This document shows positions 52,062-64,000 of a stretch of DNA of 64,000 nucleotides, piece after piece (position 1 is the first letter of the stretch; each line of letters opens with the position of its first letter). The notes below the pieces were generated by a model, which ran no database searches, was not told the origin of the DNA, and saw nothing but the letters and a program-made list of their open reading frames with translations. The translations under genes and the position numbers were made by a program. Origin of the DNA: Planococcus citri (Eukaryota; Arthropoda; Insecta; Hemiptera; Pseudococcidae). Where the stretch lies: the NCBI RefSeq assembly GCF_950023065.1, contig NC_088679.1, positions 47,306,001 through 47,370,000 on the forward strand. The letters are read 5' to 3'.

Positions 52062-52203
52062 TATTTTTAAATTTTATTTATTTATTTAATGAGCCATATA
52101 CAGCAACTTATCGAGAGGCTCGTATTTACGAGTGAAAAGCTTAAACTTAGGTTATACAGGAAATATGTAAAGTTGAGTAAGTACATACAATTTCAAATTT
52201 TTT
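52062..52203 (-). mobile_element. LINE 3' untranslated region and A-rich tail
   Basis: Reading on the minus strand, about 120 bases follow the ORF2 stop and end in AAATAAATAAATAAAA, then an AT dinucleotide run. A short tail of repeated TAAA units is usual for Jockey, I and R1 group non-LTR elements. The target duplication is not evident because the 5' end is truncated. Confidence 0.65.
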
Positions 52204-52645
52204 TCATCTAATTTTTGTTGAGATTAGAAATTTAATAACTTCGTCTGTGTGAGAAGGGTTGTCAGAAAGGAGGACCTGAAGTTGGTTAGAACTTAGGTGT
52301 CTGGAGCGTTCATTCTGGTAGGAAGGGCAGTGTATTAGTAAATGAGCAATGTTTAGGGGGATATTGTTGCATTCTGGGCATAATGGTGGAGGGTGTTTAA
52401 GGAATATGAATTGGTGAGTGAAAATGGAGTGGCCATGTCCTAAGTCGGGTGAGAAGAACCTCAGATTTACGTTGAAGTTGCTCAGAAGTTTTCCATAAAG
52501 ATGTGGTGTTTTTTATGCTTTTGAGTTTATTTGAACTTGGGACCTAAGACCATGAAGATTGAAACACTTCATGCATTAGTGTTTTGGAATGGAGTTTCAA
52601 ATCAGATAGAGGGATTGGTATGTTGGCAAGAGGGAGGTGGATTTT
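52204..52645 (-). pseudogene. Jockey/R1-like LINE ORF2, C-terminal fragment
   Basis: The minus strand encodes about the last 145 residues of a non-LTR retrotransposon ORF2, downstream of the reverse transcriptase. In order it shows IPIPLSDLK, the basic KSEVLLTRLRT, then GHGHSIFTHQFIF, PPPLCPEC and IAHLLIHC. These match the conserved RLRxGHTxLTH segment and the CxxC-x8-HxxxxC zinc knuckle of the Jockey, I and R1 groups. A TAG at 52544-52546 and a frameshift near 52437-52442 break the frame, and everything upstream is missing, so this is a dead 5'-truncated copy. It ends at TGA 52204-52206. It is the only recognisable retroelement coding sequence in the window. Confidence 0.85.
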
Positions 52646-53346
52646 TTTTTACAAATTTTCAAATGTCTGACATAATACCAGTATCAGGACCATAATACAA
52701 TTGTTGCCAAGTTTTCAAAAGTAGGCGTTTTAAAATTCAGCGTGACGCGGATCAGGGTCTTAAAAATGTTGAACAGATTCCCAGCTCAAAAAAAATATAT
52801 ATATGTCAATTATCAAATAATCTAAAACAATGAGGTAGCTATCCAAGAAGGATTTCACCGGTCCTACTATGTTTCAGAATGGGAGAGGGAAATCCCCGTG
52901 AAGTTATAGAGCATCCTTGGAGCAAGTTCGAGCGCTCATTCCGGACGTTAGAAGTTAGAACAGCCCTCTTCTCACCCTCTGCTAACAATAACACGTAAGA
53001 ATGCCTGAAATAAGTTAGCTTTTGACTCAACAAATACATTTTTTTCCGAGCTTTTAAAAACAACTAAACCAAAAAAAAAAAAAAATAGAGAATTGTTAAG
53101 AGCACTTCGTCACAACGTTATAGAGAACTTCCCTTTCTCCATCTCCCCATTTTTAAAAAAATCTTTAGATAGGGCTGTATGTGAAAATTATGTTGAAAGA
53201 TACTGCATCGATGTTGCTATTCAGAGCACTCAAATCCGAGCGTCTCTCATTCCTTCCTCATATACCATTTCTTAAAAAACCATTTAGGTAAAGCTGTTGA
53301 AACGGTTTCCCTACCTATGCTGCAAAATTAACAAACATGAAGGACA
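52646..53346. other. Noncoding DNA
   Basis: AT-rich, with a G+C-richer patch at 52840-52985 that I do not recognise and two AT dinucleotide runs. No gene is supported. Confidence 0.5.
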
Positions 53347-53550
53347 GACCACCATGGGAGGTTAGGCAGGTAGATCAGTGACCTCAAGAAGCCAGGCAGG
53401 CTAACAGACGACCTTGGGAAGCCAGACAGGCACGCAGACAACCTTGTGAGGCTAGGCAGGTGGGCCAATGACCTTGAAAGCCCAGACATACGGATCAATG
53501 ACCTTAAGAGGAGAGACAGGTACCCTTGGGGCTTGAGAAGCCACGCAGAC
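53347..53550 (+). repeat. 30-bp-period minisatellite, about 6-7 units
   Basis: Units start at 53347 (33 bp), 53380, 53410, 53440, 53470 and 53500, each opening GACC or AACC. The approximate consensus is GACCTTGRGAAGCCAGGCAG plus ten variable bases. A seventh, partial unit ends near 53550. A 30-base period could be read as ten-residue repeats, but stops interrupt the frames, so a noncoding minisatellite is more likely. It is G+C-rich compared with its flanks. Confidence 0.85.
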
Positions 53551-56500
53551 TAATTGTGAACCATTCAATGTAAATTTGAAGCCCCCACCCATATCAATAG
53601 TGATGATGATTTCTGAAAATTGCTGAAACTTGTTTGAAAAATCAACTTGATGCAATAAAGAAAATGCCCAATGATTTTTTGCAGAGATAAAGATTCTTGA
53701 TTTCTTAATTTCAATGGCTTTATTTTTTTGATTTTTGGTGAATTTTTGAAGATTCAAACTTGACCAATCATGAATTAGAATTAGAATTTGATGAAAATTT
53801 TGTCATACATGTACCTACATAATATGAATTGTATTATTAGATATACTCGTATTTCCAAACATTAAAATCCGCATTGAAGGTAGCTTTGAGCACTGAGACA
53901 TTCAGAAGCCTCGAACAGGTTATTAAATAGGTAGGTATTTAAAGTTTCTGGAAAAATGCAATTTTATCAAAATGTGAATTTCGATAACTTATGCCTCAAT
54001 CAATAGAAGGGATCCTGAGAATTAAGGCTAATGTGGGTTTACAAGTGCTGAATTTCATTTGAGGTCTTTTTATGAGATTTTTAAAACTATGCAGAATTCA
54101 ACAATTTGCCACAAGGAGCAGAAAGATTTGTACTTGTCTTAAAACTTGCTGACATTTTCATTTTTTCATGAGAATAATGAGCTTTTAGTTAGGTGCACAT
54201 AAAAAATCAACCAAGAACCAAAACCAGAAATTCAAATCTAATATTTTTCCAGATGATAAATTTATATCCAGCGATTTTTTTAGATATGTAGATATGTACC
54301 ATATGTATTAAAAATCACTGAAATTGTAAGAAGAAACTTCTTTCCGCTTTAAGTTTACTTTTTACCCTAGTAGCTTAATAGTCAACAATTACGCAAATAG
54401 GCAGGTAAATAAGTTATCATGGTATTAGGCAGTTAAGTTGAATCATCAAGTACATCAAACATCGAAATTACAGTAAGAAGTTTCGTACTGTCTACGCCAA
54501 AAGCAGACTTTAAGGAAATTTATGCATCCAGATGCGCGTGAATTTGTTAGCCCAACGTTTTCGGCGGGTTTTCCCAACGTAAGAAATGATGATTTCGTTA
54601 TTACAACAAACCTTCGAAGATCTCTAGCTTTTCATTCATCTACACTTCGTACAATAAATCTTAAACTACGGTCAAGCGGCAGCATCAGTTGACCCAGCCA
54701 ACTTGAATTTTACATACCTAACACATGTAAAATCAATCAAATTGAAAACGCACTTCGTAAGCATTTTTTAAAGCTAAATATCGCGTCATTTGAAAACGAC
54801 CGACCTTTATTGTTCTCGTGATATTTGAAATAAAAATAAAAGATGGCCCAAACTTGCGTGCCGAGCGCGGTGTTTGGCCCGCGGGAAATGAACGAGGCAA
54901 AAAACGTTGTACGAGTATTCCAAAACACTCGACATAAATGGGGTCATATACAAAAAACAAAAACGCATACAAAACAACTCGGTATAGTGGGTACTTAGTC
55001 TTGTGTGCAAGTTGATGTTTGGGATACACGACGTGGTGTTTTTGCGCATATCGTGTCGGGTATCGTTCGTCGTTTCTTTTCAAACTTCAATTTCCCACCG
55101 TAAAATATTAACACCTATGTTTGCGCGTTAGGTTAAAATAAACATAAATGAGCTTTATGGTCGGACATTACGTAATAAAGACAAAGAAACGCCGAACTTG
55201 CTCTAAACTCTCTGTCTTACAGCATGGCGTCTTACGTAGGTATATTTGTTTCACGACACCCAAACTGCTCTAAACAGATACAATGTAATTTATAGATACG
55301 ATTTTATTATTAAACAATTGGGCTACCTGGTACCTACGTTTATCCCAGTCGAATAAAAACTGACACGTTTAAATTAATTTTAAATTTATTATCTACGCTT
55401 CCCACAAAACCTTATAGCCCATTTTTAATCCAACCCGTACCTACGTGAAATTTTCATTTTTCCAAATATCATAGACGTTATTGAGTTTTTTCAAAAAAAA
55501 AAAAAAAAAATACGTTCCTTTCTACGAAGACGATTCCATTTTTTAAATTTATCTGAAAAATAACGCTGCATAAATCGTACACATAAACATCTGTTTGAGA
55601 ATTACAATCGTAAGGACGAGGTAAAAGGAAAGATTATTTTTGTTACTAACTTGTTGCATAGGATTACGGAATATAAAAAAAAAAGTCGGAAGTTAAAATG
55701 GTAGTCGTTTAAAAGTTCACAAAAGCGTACAAGTGTTGCCGTAGATAAAAATTAAATGTTTCGCAAACACAGAATAAAACGTACCGTCGAATACGAGTAA
55801 ACGATAAAAATTAAAAGCTTTTAGACAGGTTCAAGACTTGACGTTTCCATAATTCATAACGCCAGTATAGCGGAGTACCTACCTAGCTAAAATAAAAATT
55901 TTGTCTTGCTTTTTCGGTTCTTAAATAAATATATTAAAAAAACTTTCTCATCGTCTTCTTATACGCGAGAATCTTTTCCCCCTCGTTTTTCCACTTCAGC
56001 TTCATTTTTTATTAACTAACACCAAAGTCTACCTATACACACCTGCTGGAGCTTCTATTCACTGGAAATTGGTTTCAAAGTAAAATTAATCTGTGAGAAA
56101 TAAACATATGTTTGCCGAAAATTGCTAAGAAGGCTGTGCAGCGAAGACCAAGACTGTCATTTGTTTTTTGTTGAAGTTTCGTGGAAGAAGATGGAAAAAA
56201 GTTGTGAAATGACATTTCAAAAGAATGTGGTTGAAAATCGCAGGTAGTTATCGTGGAGATCTTTAACCTTTTTCTCAAATAGTTCCAGTGTTCTCCAATT
56301 TCGATATACAGCTACCCAAGTACAAAACACACACACACACAACTATATGTAGGTAGATACCCAGTTATTTTTTAAAATAATTTTTATAGAAGCGACGAGA
56401 CATGCAAATAGATTTATATAGACTATACCTACGTATGATTATTAAATTGACTATTCGGTACGGAGACTTTTTTTGCAGAAAAAAAATGCATTCTTACATT

Positions 56501-56973
56501 TTTTGGTATTTTTGCTTTTTGTTTTTCAATCGGTTGTATTTAAGACCCTAAGGAAAATAATCCGATTGTGATCATGGCCAAGAAAATGATCGTACTTATC
56601 CGAGTGGGGGGCGGCGGAGAAAGAATTATTGGATCTTACATAATCATATTAGATCCGGACATTCCTCAGATCTAATCATGGCAAAGCTCTGTTTAAATTA
56701 AATCTGTTCAGACTTGATCAAAATTCCATCGGCTTCCTTACTTCCTTCAAAATAAGTGTAATATAGATGATCTGATGGACAGCTGGAGAATCAAGGCATA
56801 TAGAAACCTGGTAATTCATATTTTTTCAAAAACTATGATTAGGATTGTTATTGCTAGTTATATTGTTCAAAAAAAAGCCCCCCAAATTAGAATATAAAAT
56901 TCGCCAAAACTTGAAGCATCGAAGTTCATTTTCAAAGATTCTGAGGTTGCAAGACCATCTAGCATAGAATTGC
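53551..56973. other. AT-rich noncoding DNA
   Basis: No supported gene. A weak coding-like frame lies at 54522-54692 (described in the findings). A 14-base CA run lies near 56327-56340. GTAGGTA words recur. The 116-codon frame on the minus strand at 54733-55083 overlaps several others and has no motif. Confidence 0.5.
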
Positions 56974-57136
56974 GGCCCAAAATGGCTGGTTTTTTGATAT
57001 GTTGTGCCCAAGGGTCTTGGCTACAACATATCAAAAAATCAGCCAATTTGGGCCATTTATACGTTTCCAAATTGTACTAAGTACCATGAATTTCTTATCA
57101 ATATTTTTTTGAACTTATTGCGTTTTGGAAACGTAT
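56974..57136. repeat. Two neighbouring inverted repeats
   Basis: The first, 56974-57005 against 57023-57054, has 32-base arms (GGCCCAAAATGGCTGG and the partner GGCCCAAATTGGCTGA) with about two mismatches and a 17-base loop. The second, ATACGTTTCCAAA at 57059-57071 against TTTGGAAACGTAT at 57124-57136, is perfect over 13 bases with a 52-base loop. Either could be a small foldback element. No target duplication is clear. Confidence 0.8.
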
Positions 57137-60100
57137 GCTTCAATTAAGAAATCAACTTCGGCGGCTCAAAATTACGAGTAGGTTCTGAAATTTTGGTGAC
57201 ATGGTCTTTCAAGTTTCAGTGAGTTAAATCCCAGCTCAATTGGAGTCGACGGGTTGTATATAATATATTTATTTGTCAGGAAGCCATCTCAGACTATACC
57301 TACTTACCTCGTACCTCACTTTCATATTTTTTCAACGGTTAAAAAATACCTACTTACCTTCATTTTCGCACGAAAAATACAAACGTTTCATAAACAGTGG
57401 TGAATATTTAATTTTTTTCAAATTCGAATATTATCCGATTAAATGCTTAGATAGGTACTTACTTTTACTTTTTACTTTAATTCAATAAAAATGCAATTTA
57501 CCAATTTAAAATATATTTTTTTTCTTTAACGATTGGAAACAACCAAAAACGACTCCCACATGGTGATTTCAATCGACAACTTCGTATAGAGGGTACCAGA
57601 GAAGTAATGTCAATTATTTGGCAATCATCCATTAGGCTGAGAGATTTGATTTTATTACGCTCAAAAAACAACCCTTACAAAGTTACAACCACATACACAA
57701 CGAAATCCAATCGAATGTGCGTCATCGAGAAAACTTCAAAACATTTTAAATAGCTAATGAAACGCAATCGACTGCCTGCGATTCTTTCTATATAGGTACA
57801 ACCTTTGCCGGTTTCACAAAGCAGAAAATTCGAGCCAAAGTAATTCACTCTTTTGTCAAATACTACAATGAAGATAGGATCACTCGGAAGCATTCGCCAT
57901 TCACTAACGTTGGATAGTATTTTATACGCTATAGGGAATAGAAACATACGAATAGGTGCTGTTTGGTGAAAAATGTGATTGGAAAAACCATCATAGATGT
58001 CCAGGTAACCTATTAACATTTTTTTAGCAGTAGAATCTCATTAGATATTTTCCCATCTGGCTGGGTAGTGATAGACATTCATTTAAAACCCGGTTCAATT
58101 TGGATTCAAATGAGTATGAAACTTTTTTCTTGGACATATATTTAAAACTTTAATTTAAAATAAGCTACGTAATTCGATTAGCAATAATATAGGCAATCCA
58201 TATATGTTTGTTTACCCGTAGAGTCAGAGGGTCTGGGTCGTAAAGTACCCGTTGAAAGTTTTAACATTATATTACATATTTGGATTAAGCGAGTGAAATT
58301 ACCCCGATTTTCACTCTTTTTGCTATGATTTGGCTAAATTTGAAAAATCTTTTTCACCACCTCAAAATGTGGGATTTTTCATGAAAAAAATTAAATTTCA
58401 AAAAATTGAGCCAAACAGTTCAAGAAAAGCGCGTTTCGGAGCAGCTTAGTTTTTTGAATACAAATTCTAGATTTAGGTATCTAGGTATAGGATTACCTTT
58501 TGATTACATAGAAAAATGATTTTTCCAAAATTATAGGTAAGTATTCCATGATGAAAAGAGGAATATTCGAAGTTAAGCTCAGTCATCGCAAAGAAAGTAA
58601 AAGTACACAGCCCTGGAAAAAAATAAGAGAAAAACATTCTATTTGTAAGTATCAGCAAAATCTATTATAAATATGTAGCGATTCATTTTAGAATTTAAAA
58701 CGACTCGTAATACAGATTATAAAACGACAAATTCACTTCACACGTGAGAAAACGTCAAATTTTGTAATTTCAGACAACTGAGCTATGATTGATCACTCGT
58801 TTGGTTTTGCTTTGATGCTTATAAAATATCGGAGCATTGCGTACCTCTACCTACCTACATGAAATATTATATCGAAATCCGTTCGTATGTTTCTATATTT
58901 CAAAAATATTGTTTGTAGGGAGCAATGTCACTCATCATCAGAATTAAAATATCCTTAACGATATTCAGTAGGGTTTGTTCGATTTTTTTTTTAGTTGACG
59001 AACTCGTAAAAGTAGTCGGTACCTAGGTACATTTGATGGAATGACAATTTATGTATTGATACCTATCCAGCTGTGTATTTACCTATAGGTACAATTATTA
59101 TTTTCCATGAAGAGCTTCATAGGTCAAATGAGCCGGCTGTAGAAAAAATTTTATGCTGGTCTTTCGCATGAACATATCACAAAAAATCATATTTAGACTC
59201 GAAAGAGACTGACAGGATGAAGATATACGTGTTTATTGATATTTTTGTTGAAATTGTTCATTTAACATAAACTTGGTTCGACTATGTATGGGTATGTTGT
59301 TTAAAATTTCTTCGGGGAATACAAGGCGACGAATTGATGAAACTTCAAACCCCCTATGAATACTTTCAATATTTTTCAACCCATAAAACATTATCATAGA
59401 ATGGTTATGAAGAGTAAAAAAAAAGCCGAATGCATAAATGAAACAATTAAGAGGCTATCGAATAACCAAATACAACGAAATTTTATCTGTATGAAACACG
59501 CGATTGTAATAACAAAACCACGGCGGACGCGAAAACCGCCGGAATATGGCATTAATTAACATTCGATTCATACATTTTGGTCGCAAATAACTGAAAAAAT
59601 ACCAGCCTGAATCGGAACATTGGTCAATAATAGACGTAAACAAGTTTTTCAACCGAAATATATGCGCCAATATTTTTAAAGAAGGCCTATTTGAATAATT
59701 AAATACTCGACCAAATCGAAATTCCAACGTTATACAGCCACAGCTACATATTTGATGTTGGATAATTTACCTAACTTCCATGTTTATTGTTGAATTAAAA
59801 AAAGTTTTTCCTGCTTTTATACAGACATACAGACGATGATAGAGTGGTAGAGAAATTCGAATATTAACTTCCCCAACGTGTACTATGTATACATATAAAG
59901 TGTTCATATATGTATATCTTATATGCAAAACCGTGAAAAGAATCATTCGAGCGTTAAAAAAAGTTCATAAGTTACGTAAACGAAAGATTATTGCTCTTTT
60001 GCTACGATGGTTGCGATTCGACCAATTTTTCTACCATGATGAAGTTTTACAGGCCAAAAAAACTATCGCATTAAACTTTATCAGAAAATATAAAGCAAAC

Positions 60101-63100
60101 TTTTAAAAACTGTTATTGTTATTCTTCGAACGCGAAAAAAGTTGATAAAACAGTAGACTATTCAAGTTGAAAAAGGGTTCGTTAAAGACATCATAATATT
60201 GAATATTGAGAAGCATTTTCACGTGATTTTTGTCTATTTAATAATGAATAGGTGGGTATTTAGAAGAAAATCTGGAAAAGTTTTTCTACTTTTTAATTTC
60301 CCGCCACGTAGGTATAGGCAAATATGTACACACCTGAATGTTCTACCACCAATTTCCATCACAAGAAACTCATTGAGTTTATGGAGGTACCTATTCTTAT
60401 TTCCCTACCATGTGAAATTCAAGAGGCTGAGTTATGGTTACAAGAAAAATACTTATGAATTTTGTGCTAAATTTTTGTGGTAAATATAGGAGGAGGGAAG
60501 TTACTTTGATCACGAAAGCATTAAATTGGTAGGTACTTAAATAGTTAATACGTACAGTACTTATCATTGAATCAATTTTAGAGAAATGATAAAATTTCGA
60601 ATTACCGAATTATCGAATTATTTATTACAGATAAGGCCAACGTCGAGCGAACAAACAGACTGTACATGGGTAGGTAAATATTTGATTATGTTATCGTAGA
60701 AATTACTATGTTAAGACCCAATGTGTTATTTTTCGTATGTGTCTTACGCAAATAAGAACCCCTTCACGCAGGTGACACTTTTGCGCTAAACATACCAGTT
60801 TGAATTAAAATTTGTCCCATGAAGTTCCCTACTCACCGTATCTGAAAGTTACTGGCGTTTCATTTTTAATCACATTTTCCAGCTACACGTAGGTAATTTG
60901 AATCATTCTAGAATAAAATTAGGCTAACGATATTTTTCTCGGTATGGTTTTTCACAGGTACCTTTATGCTATATAGGCTGGGTAGAGGTACTACGTGTTG
61001 TTAAATGGGTTCAGATGAGTTCCCAACTCATTTGTGCAAATGATGAATTTAAAGCATTGTAACTTGCTTAATGACGTAGAGAATCAAATTCTCTTCATAA
61101 AAGTACGGTGAAAAAAAAACGAAATTAGGTCGTTAGATCATTAAATCCGTATCCTGGTTTAGCGTGAAAAAGCCTTTCTTTTTTGAAATTGTTTTTCAAA
61201 AGCGTTCCAAATAAAACATTTTTTTAAATTAGAGCAATGAATTTGAAAAATTTAACAGCCTACCGTTATATTATAGTGTACCTAGCAACTACCTATTATA
61301 CCAAAAAATAACAATTAGGTACGTATCAGAAATTTATTACAAAAACACGTTGCTTGTGTTTTACTCGTCTATTAGAATAACTTAGACAAACAGTGGTTAG
61401 AAAATAATTTGGTTTTTTTTCAGACTGAAATGTTGGCATAACTTGAATCGTTTAAGCTTGTAAGTAAACGTAATAAAAAATTATGCCGAAAACTCATTAA
61501 GCATTTGAAAGAAAAGATATTCCGAATTAAACTTTTTATGACGTTAAAAAGTTTTTTTGGTCGAAAAAAATAATGCAGTTGAAATTGAAGTACGATATCG
61601 AAAGAGGAAAAAAAAGTCTCAAACACGAACATTCAAAGTTATATACCTATGGTATAGGAAAAAAAATCGTATATCTGTAAAATTCAAATTCGTGTTAAAT
61701 GAAATCAAAATAGTGGTTAACAAGAACGAAAAAGAATATAATTAACTGTCGACATACTGCCTCTGCCTCCTACCGATTGCCACGTCGCGTCGGTTACTGG
61801 GTAAGCTGAAGCTTGCGTGACCTGCAATCAGCCAAAAACTCTTGCCTATACAACAACAACCGAGCACTTGGGATTTTACAAAGGAAAATACCGACATTGA
61901 TGTTTCAGAATGGCAGCTTTTTAATTTCACCATTTTCGGCGATAATTAGCGGTGAAACGTTCGTGTGATGGGATCATTCGATGTAAACCCTTTGACATAG
62001 TATTCCTGTATAAAAATACATGTTATTCGCGTGCCTCGTTAAGAGCTTAAACATTAATGCGCAAAGATGTGTTGGTAGGCACTATGCAGTAAACACGTAG
62101 CGATGAAGAGTCAAAGATTTTCTCAACAATAATCATCACAAATCGTTGTTGTTATGCAGGAAATTGCTTCCAACATGTGAACATGACTTGAGAGCCTGAA
62201 GACCTGTATTGGATCCATAAGGTTAATTGGGCTGATTGGGAATTTGAAAAATGATACGCTCTTTCAATAATTTTTTCACCATAGTTCTGTCGAAACGAAG
62301 GATTTCTCTCAATGATGCAGAAATCGATTAAGACAGCTGGAAATATAATTTCCAAAAACCCACCTTTCCAGTGAATTCCAGCAGAACAAATCAAATGCGA
62401 TTTTTCCAATCTAATTCTAAATTTTTTTGGTCTCTTACTCTAGTTAAGAAAATTGTTCCCTGCAAAAAATTTTTCAGATCTTTCTACCGTTTAAACATTC
62501 AGCAATACCTGACCTAACCTATATAGGTACATATTTCTATTACCTACATCTGTTTCTGAAATGATGATTTGATTAGCAAAAATCAAGTTTCTCTTTTTTT
62601 TTCAAGAGCGCAATCAGAAAACAAAAAATATGTCGTTTCGAAAAATTCTAATGGAACAAATTCAATGAGATGAGGTTTCAATTTTAGAAAAAAAAGTTGA
62701 CGTAGCCCTAATTGAAATTGTAAAATTGGAATTCATGGCATGAATAATTAATAAACGGGTGCCCATCGATTCTGGACCAACTGAAACTGAAGTATATACC
62801 TATGCATTTGATAGGTACTGATTTTTTTCAATATAAACGTTGTCTATTACATATATTTTTGAAAGAAAAAAAGAGCAAACATAAAAATGCACAACACATC
62901 AGCACTTCGCATAAAATGACAAATAAGCATTATCATTCTTGTTTACTTTATAAAAATGCATAAACGCATAAACGAATAAATAATCATAAAATAAACATTT
63001 ATTGTACCCTCAGTACAAGTTTTTCATCGCGAATCTTTGACATTTCTCATCTATTATCTTTCAAAAAATCAAAACGTTTAAATATAACGATGCGCAAAAA

Positions 63101-64000
63101 CAAAAAAAAAAGAAATAGAAACCGATAAAAATCGTACCAACAATTGAAAACTTTTTCCTTCTCGAAATGAAAATACTCAGAAAAACGTAACAATTTGTGA
63201 AATATTTTCAAACTTCGCTGCAAAAATTTGAAAAGTTTTTGTTTTTTCGATGGAAAAGTATGAAATTACTAGAGTTCTCTCAGTTACATAGCAGACGACG
63301 ATTTCAATCGAAATATATTTATGGCGTAGACAACGTTAGATTATTGGCACGTGACGAATAATTGGGATTTTTCCATTCCAACAAAAATTCGGTAATATGT
63401 TATAGTACGGTAGTTACCTACTACATTCCTAACTAAATGGGCAACGTAATCTGGGTGTTTTCATAAAAAGAATTTATAACCAAAATTTAAAATTTTCTTT
63501 CTTAAGTACCTACTTAATGTTTGAAAAAATTGTGGTAGAAACACACTATATGCTGTACTTTCTTACGCAATTAAATTTTGTAAATAGATGAGCTCAAAAT
63601 TGTTTTTATAAAATGAAGTATTTTTTTTCAATAGTAAAAAATTAAAATACGTAACTAAAATAAGTACTACTTCACTCGCTTCTCAGACAACGAAAAAGAA
63701 AGAAAAAACACGTTTAATTTTAGTTTATAGAAATCTTTGGAAAATGGAAAGTATGCCTACCAGTAATTTGTTTAATTTCAAAACAAAATGAATCATTTTC
63801 GTTAAACGCCAAGATATTTCTTTGTTAAGGCTACATTATTTGGGCCTAAAATTAAGTTTCCGATTTATGTTGAGCATTCATTCTTAAAATGAAAATAATG
63901 CGGTGACAAATGACGAACGTTGAAATACTTCAAGTTTTTAATCATTTCGGTGTACTGCAAATGACTTGAAACCGCGTGGAAAATATTAACGGCTCATTTT
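57137..64000. other. AT-rich noncoding DNA
   Basis: No supported gene in about 6.9 kb. On the minus strand near 61755-61825 there is an acceptor-like TGATTGCAG followed by an open stretch (ASAYPVTDATWQS) with G+C-rich codons and a possible donor GTAGGA. This is too short to call. A CGGCGG/CCGCCG stem lies at 59521-59541. The rest is AT-rich with GTAGGTA words. Confidence 0.5.

Noticed and set aside
54733..55083. 116-codon frame on the minus strand
   Set aside because: Three frames overlap in the same bases, which points to a locally stop-poor sequence rather than a gene.
1..64000. tRNA, rRNA, CRISPR arrays and bacterial operons
   Set aside because: No B-box-like GGTTCGANTCC, no rRNA text and no regularly spaced repeats were found on either strand by eye. 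Covariance-model searches were not possible here.

Overview
The window looks like 64 kb of a compact-to-medium insect nuclear genome, most likely hemipteran (aphid, scale or mealybug type). It is about two-thirds A+T and almost free of open reading frames. It has short GT-AG introns, long homopolymer runs, many cut-and-paste DNA transposon relics and a very abundant GTAGGTA/TACCTAC word. No bacterial gene organisation, rRNA, tRNA or CRISPR was seen. The taxonomic placement is inference from base composition and repeat style, not from a marker gene.

The coding content is small. Two loci are well supported. On the minus strand at 17562-17750 there is a GC-rich internal exon (63 codons, consensus splice sites) of a gene I cannot name, whose other exons are probably spread over very long introns. 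On the minus strand at 27064-29873 lies a short leucine-rich-repeat gene of four exons that is now a pseudogene: a 796-bp TIR transposon (12-bp target duplication) sits seven codons after the ATG in exon 1, a 1.23-kb hAT element (8-bp target duplication) sits in exon 2, and exon 2 also carries a one-base frameshift. A few other exon-like segments (12.4, 33.2, 37.7, 54.5 kb) are recorded as weak candidates.

The rest is noncoding DNA with mobile elements. 1-17.5 kb: mostly featureless AT-rich DNA with a 131-bp Transib-type MITE at 3951-4081. 17.7-25 kb: a 173-bp TA-flanked MITE at 18698-18870. 25-30.7 kb: a transposon-dense block containing a near-perfect 353-bp inverted repeat able to fold as a long hairpin RNA, a degenerate tandem array beside it, the broken LRR gene with its hAT, nested Harbinger-like and Mutator-like insertions, GC-rich triloop hairpins and a 174-bp tandem repeat. 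30.8-52 kb: long intronic or intergenic DNA with a 309-bp foldback element at 40.8 kb and a 60-bp duplication at 39.6 kb. 52-52.65 kb: the minus-strand 3' end of a Jockey/R1-like LINE with a stop and a frameshift. 53.3-53.55 kb: a 30-bp-period minisatellite. 54-64 kb: AT-rich DNA with a hairpin pair at 57 kb.

No cooperating gene system can be demonstrated. The most notable content is the layered transposon disruption of the LRR gene and the long hairpin locus next to it.
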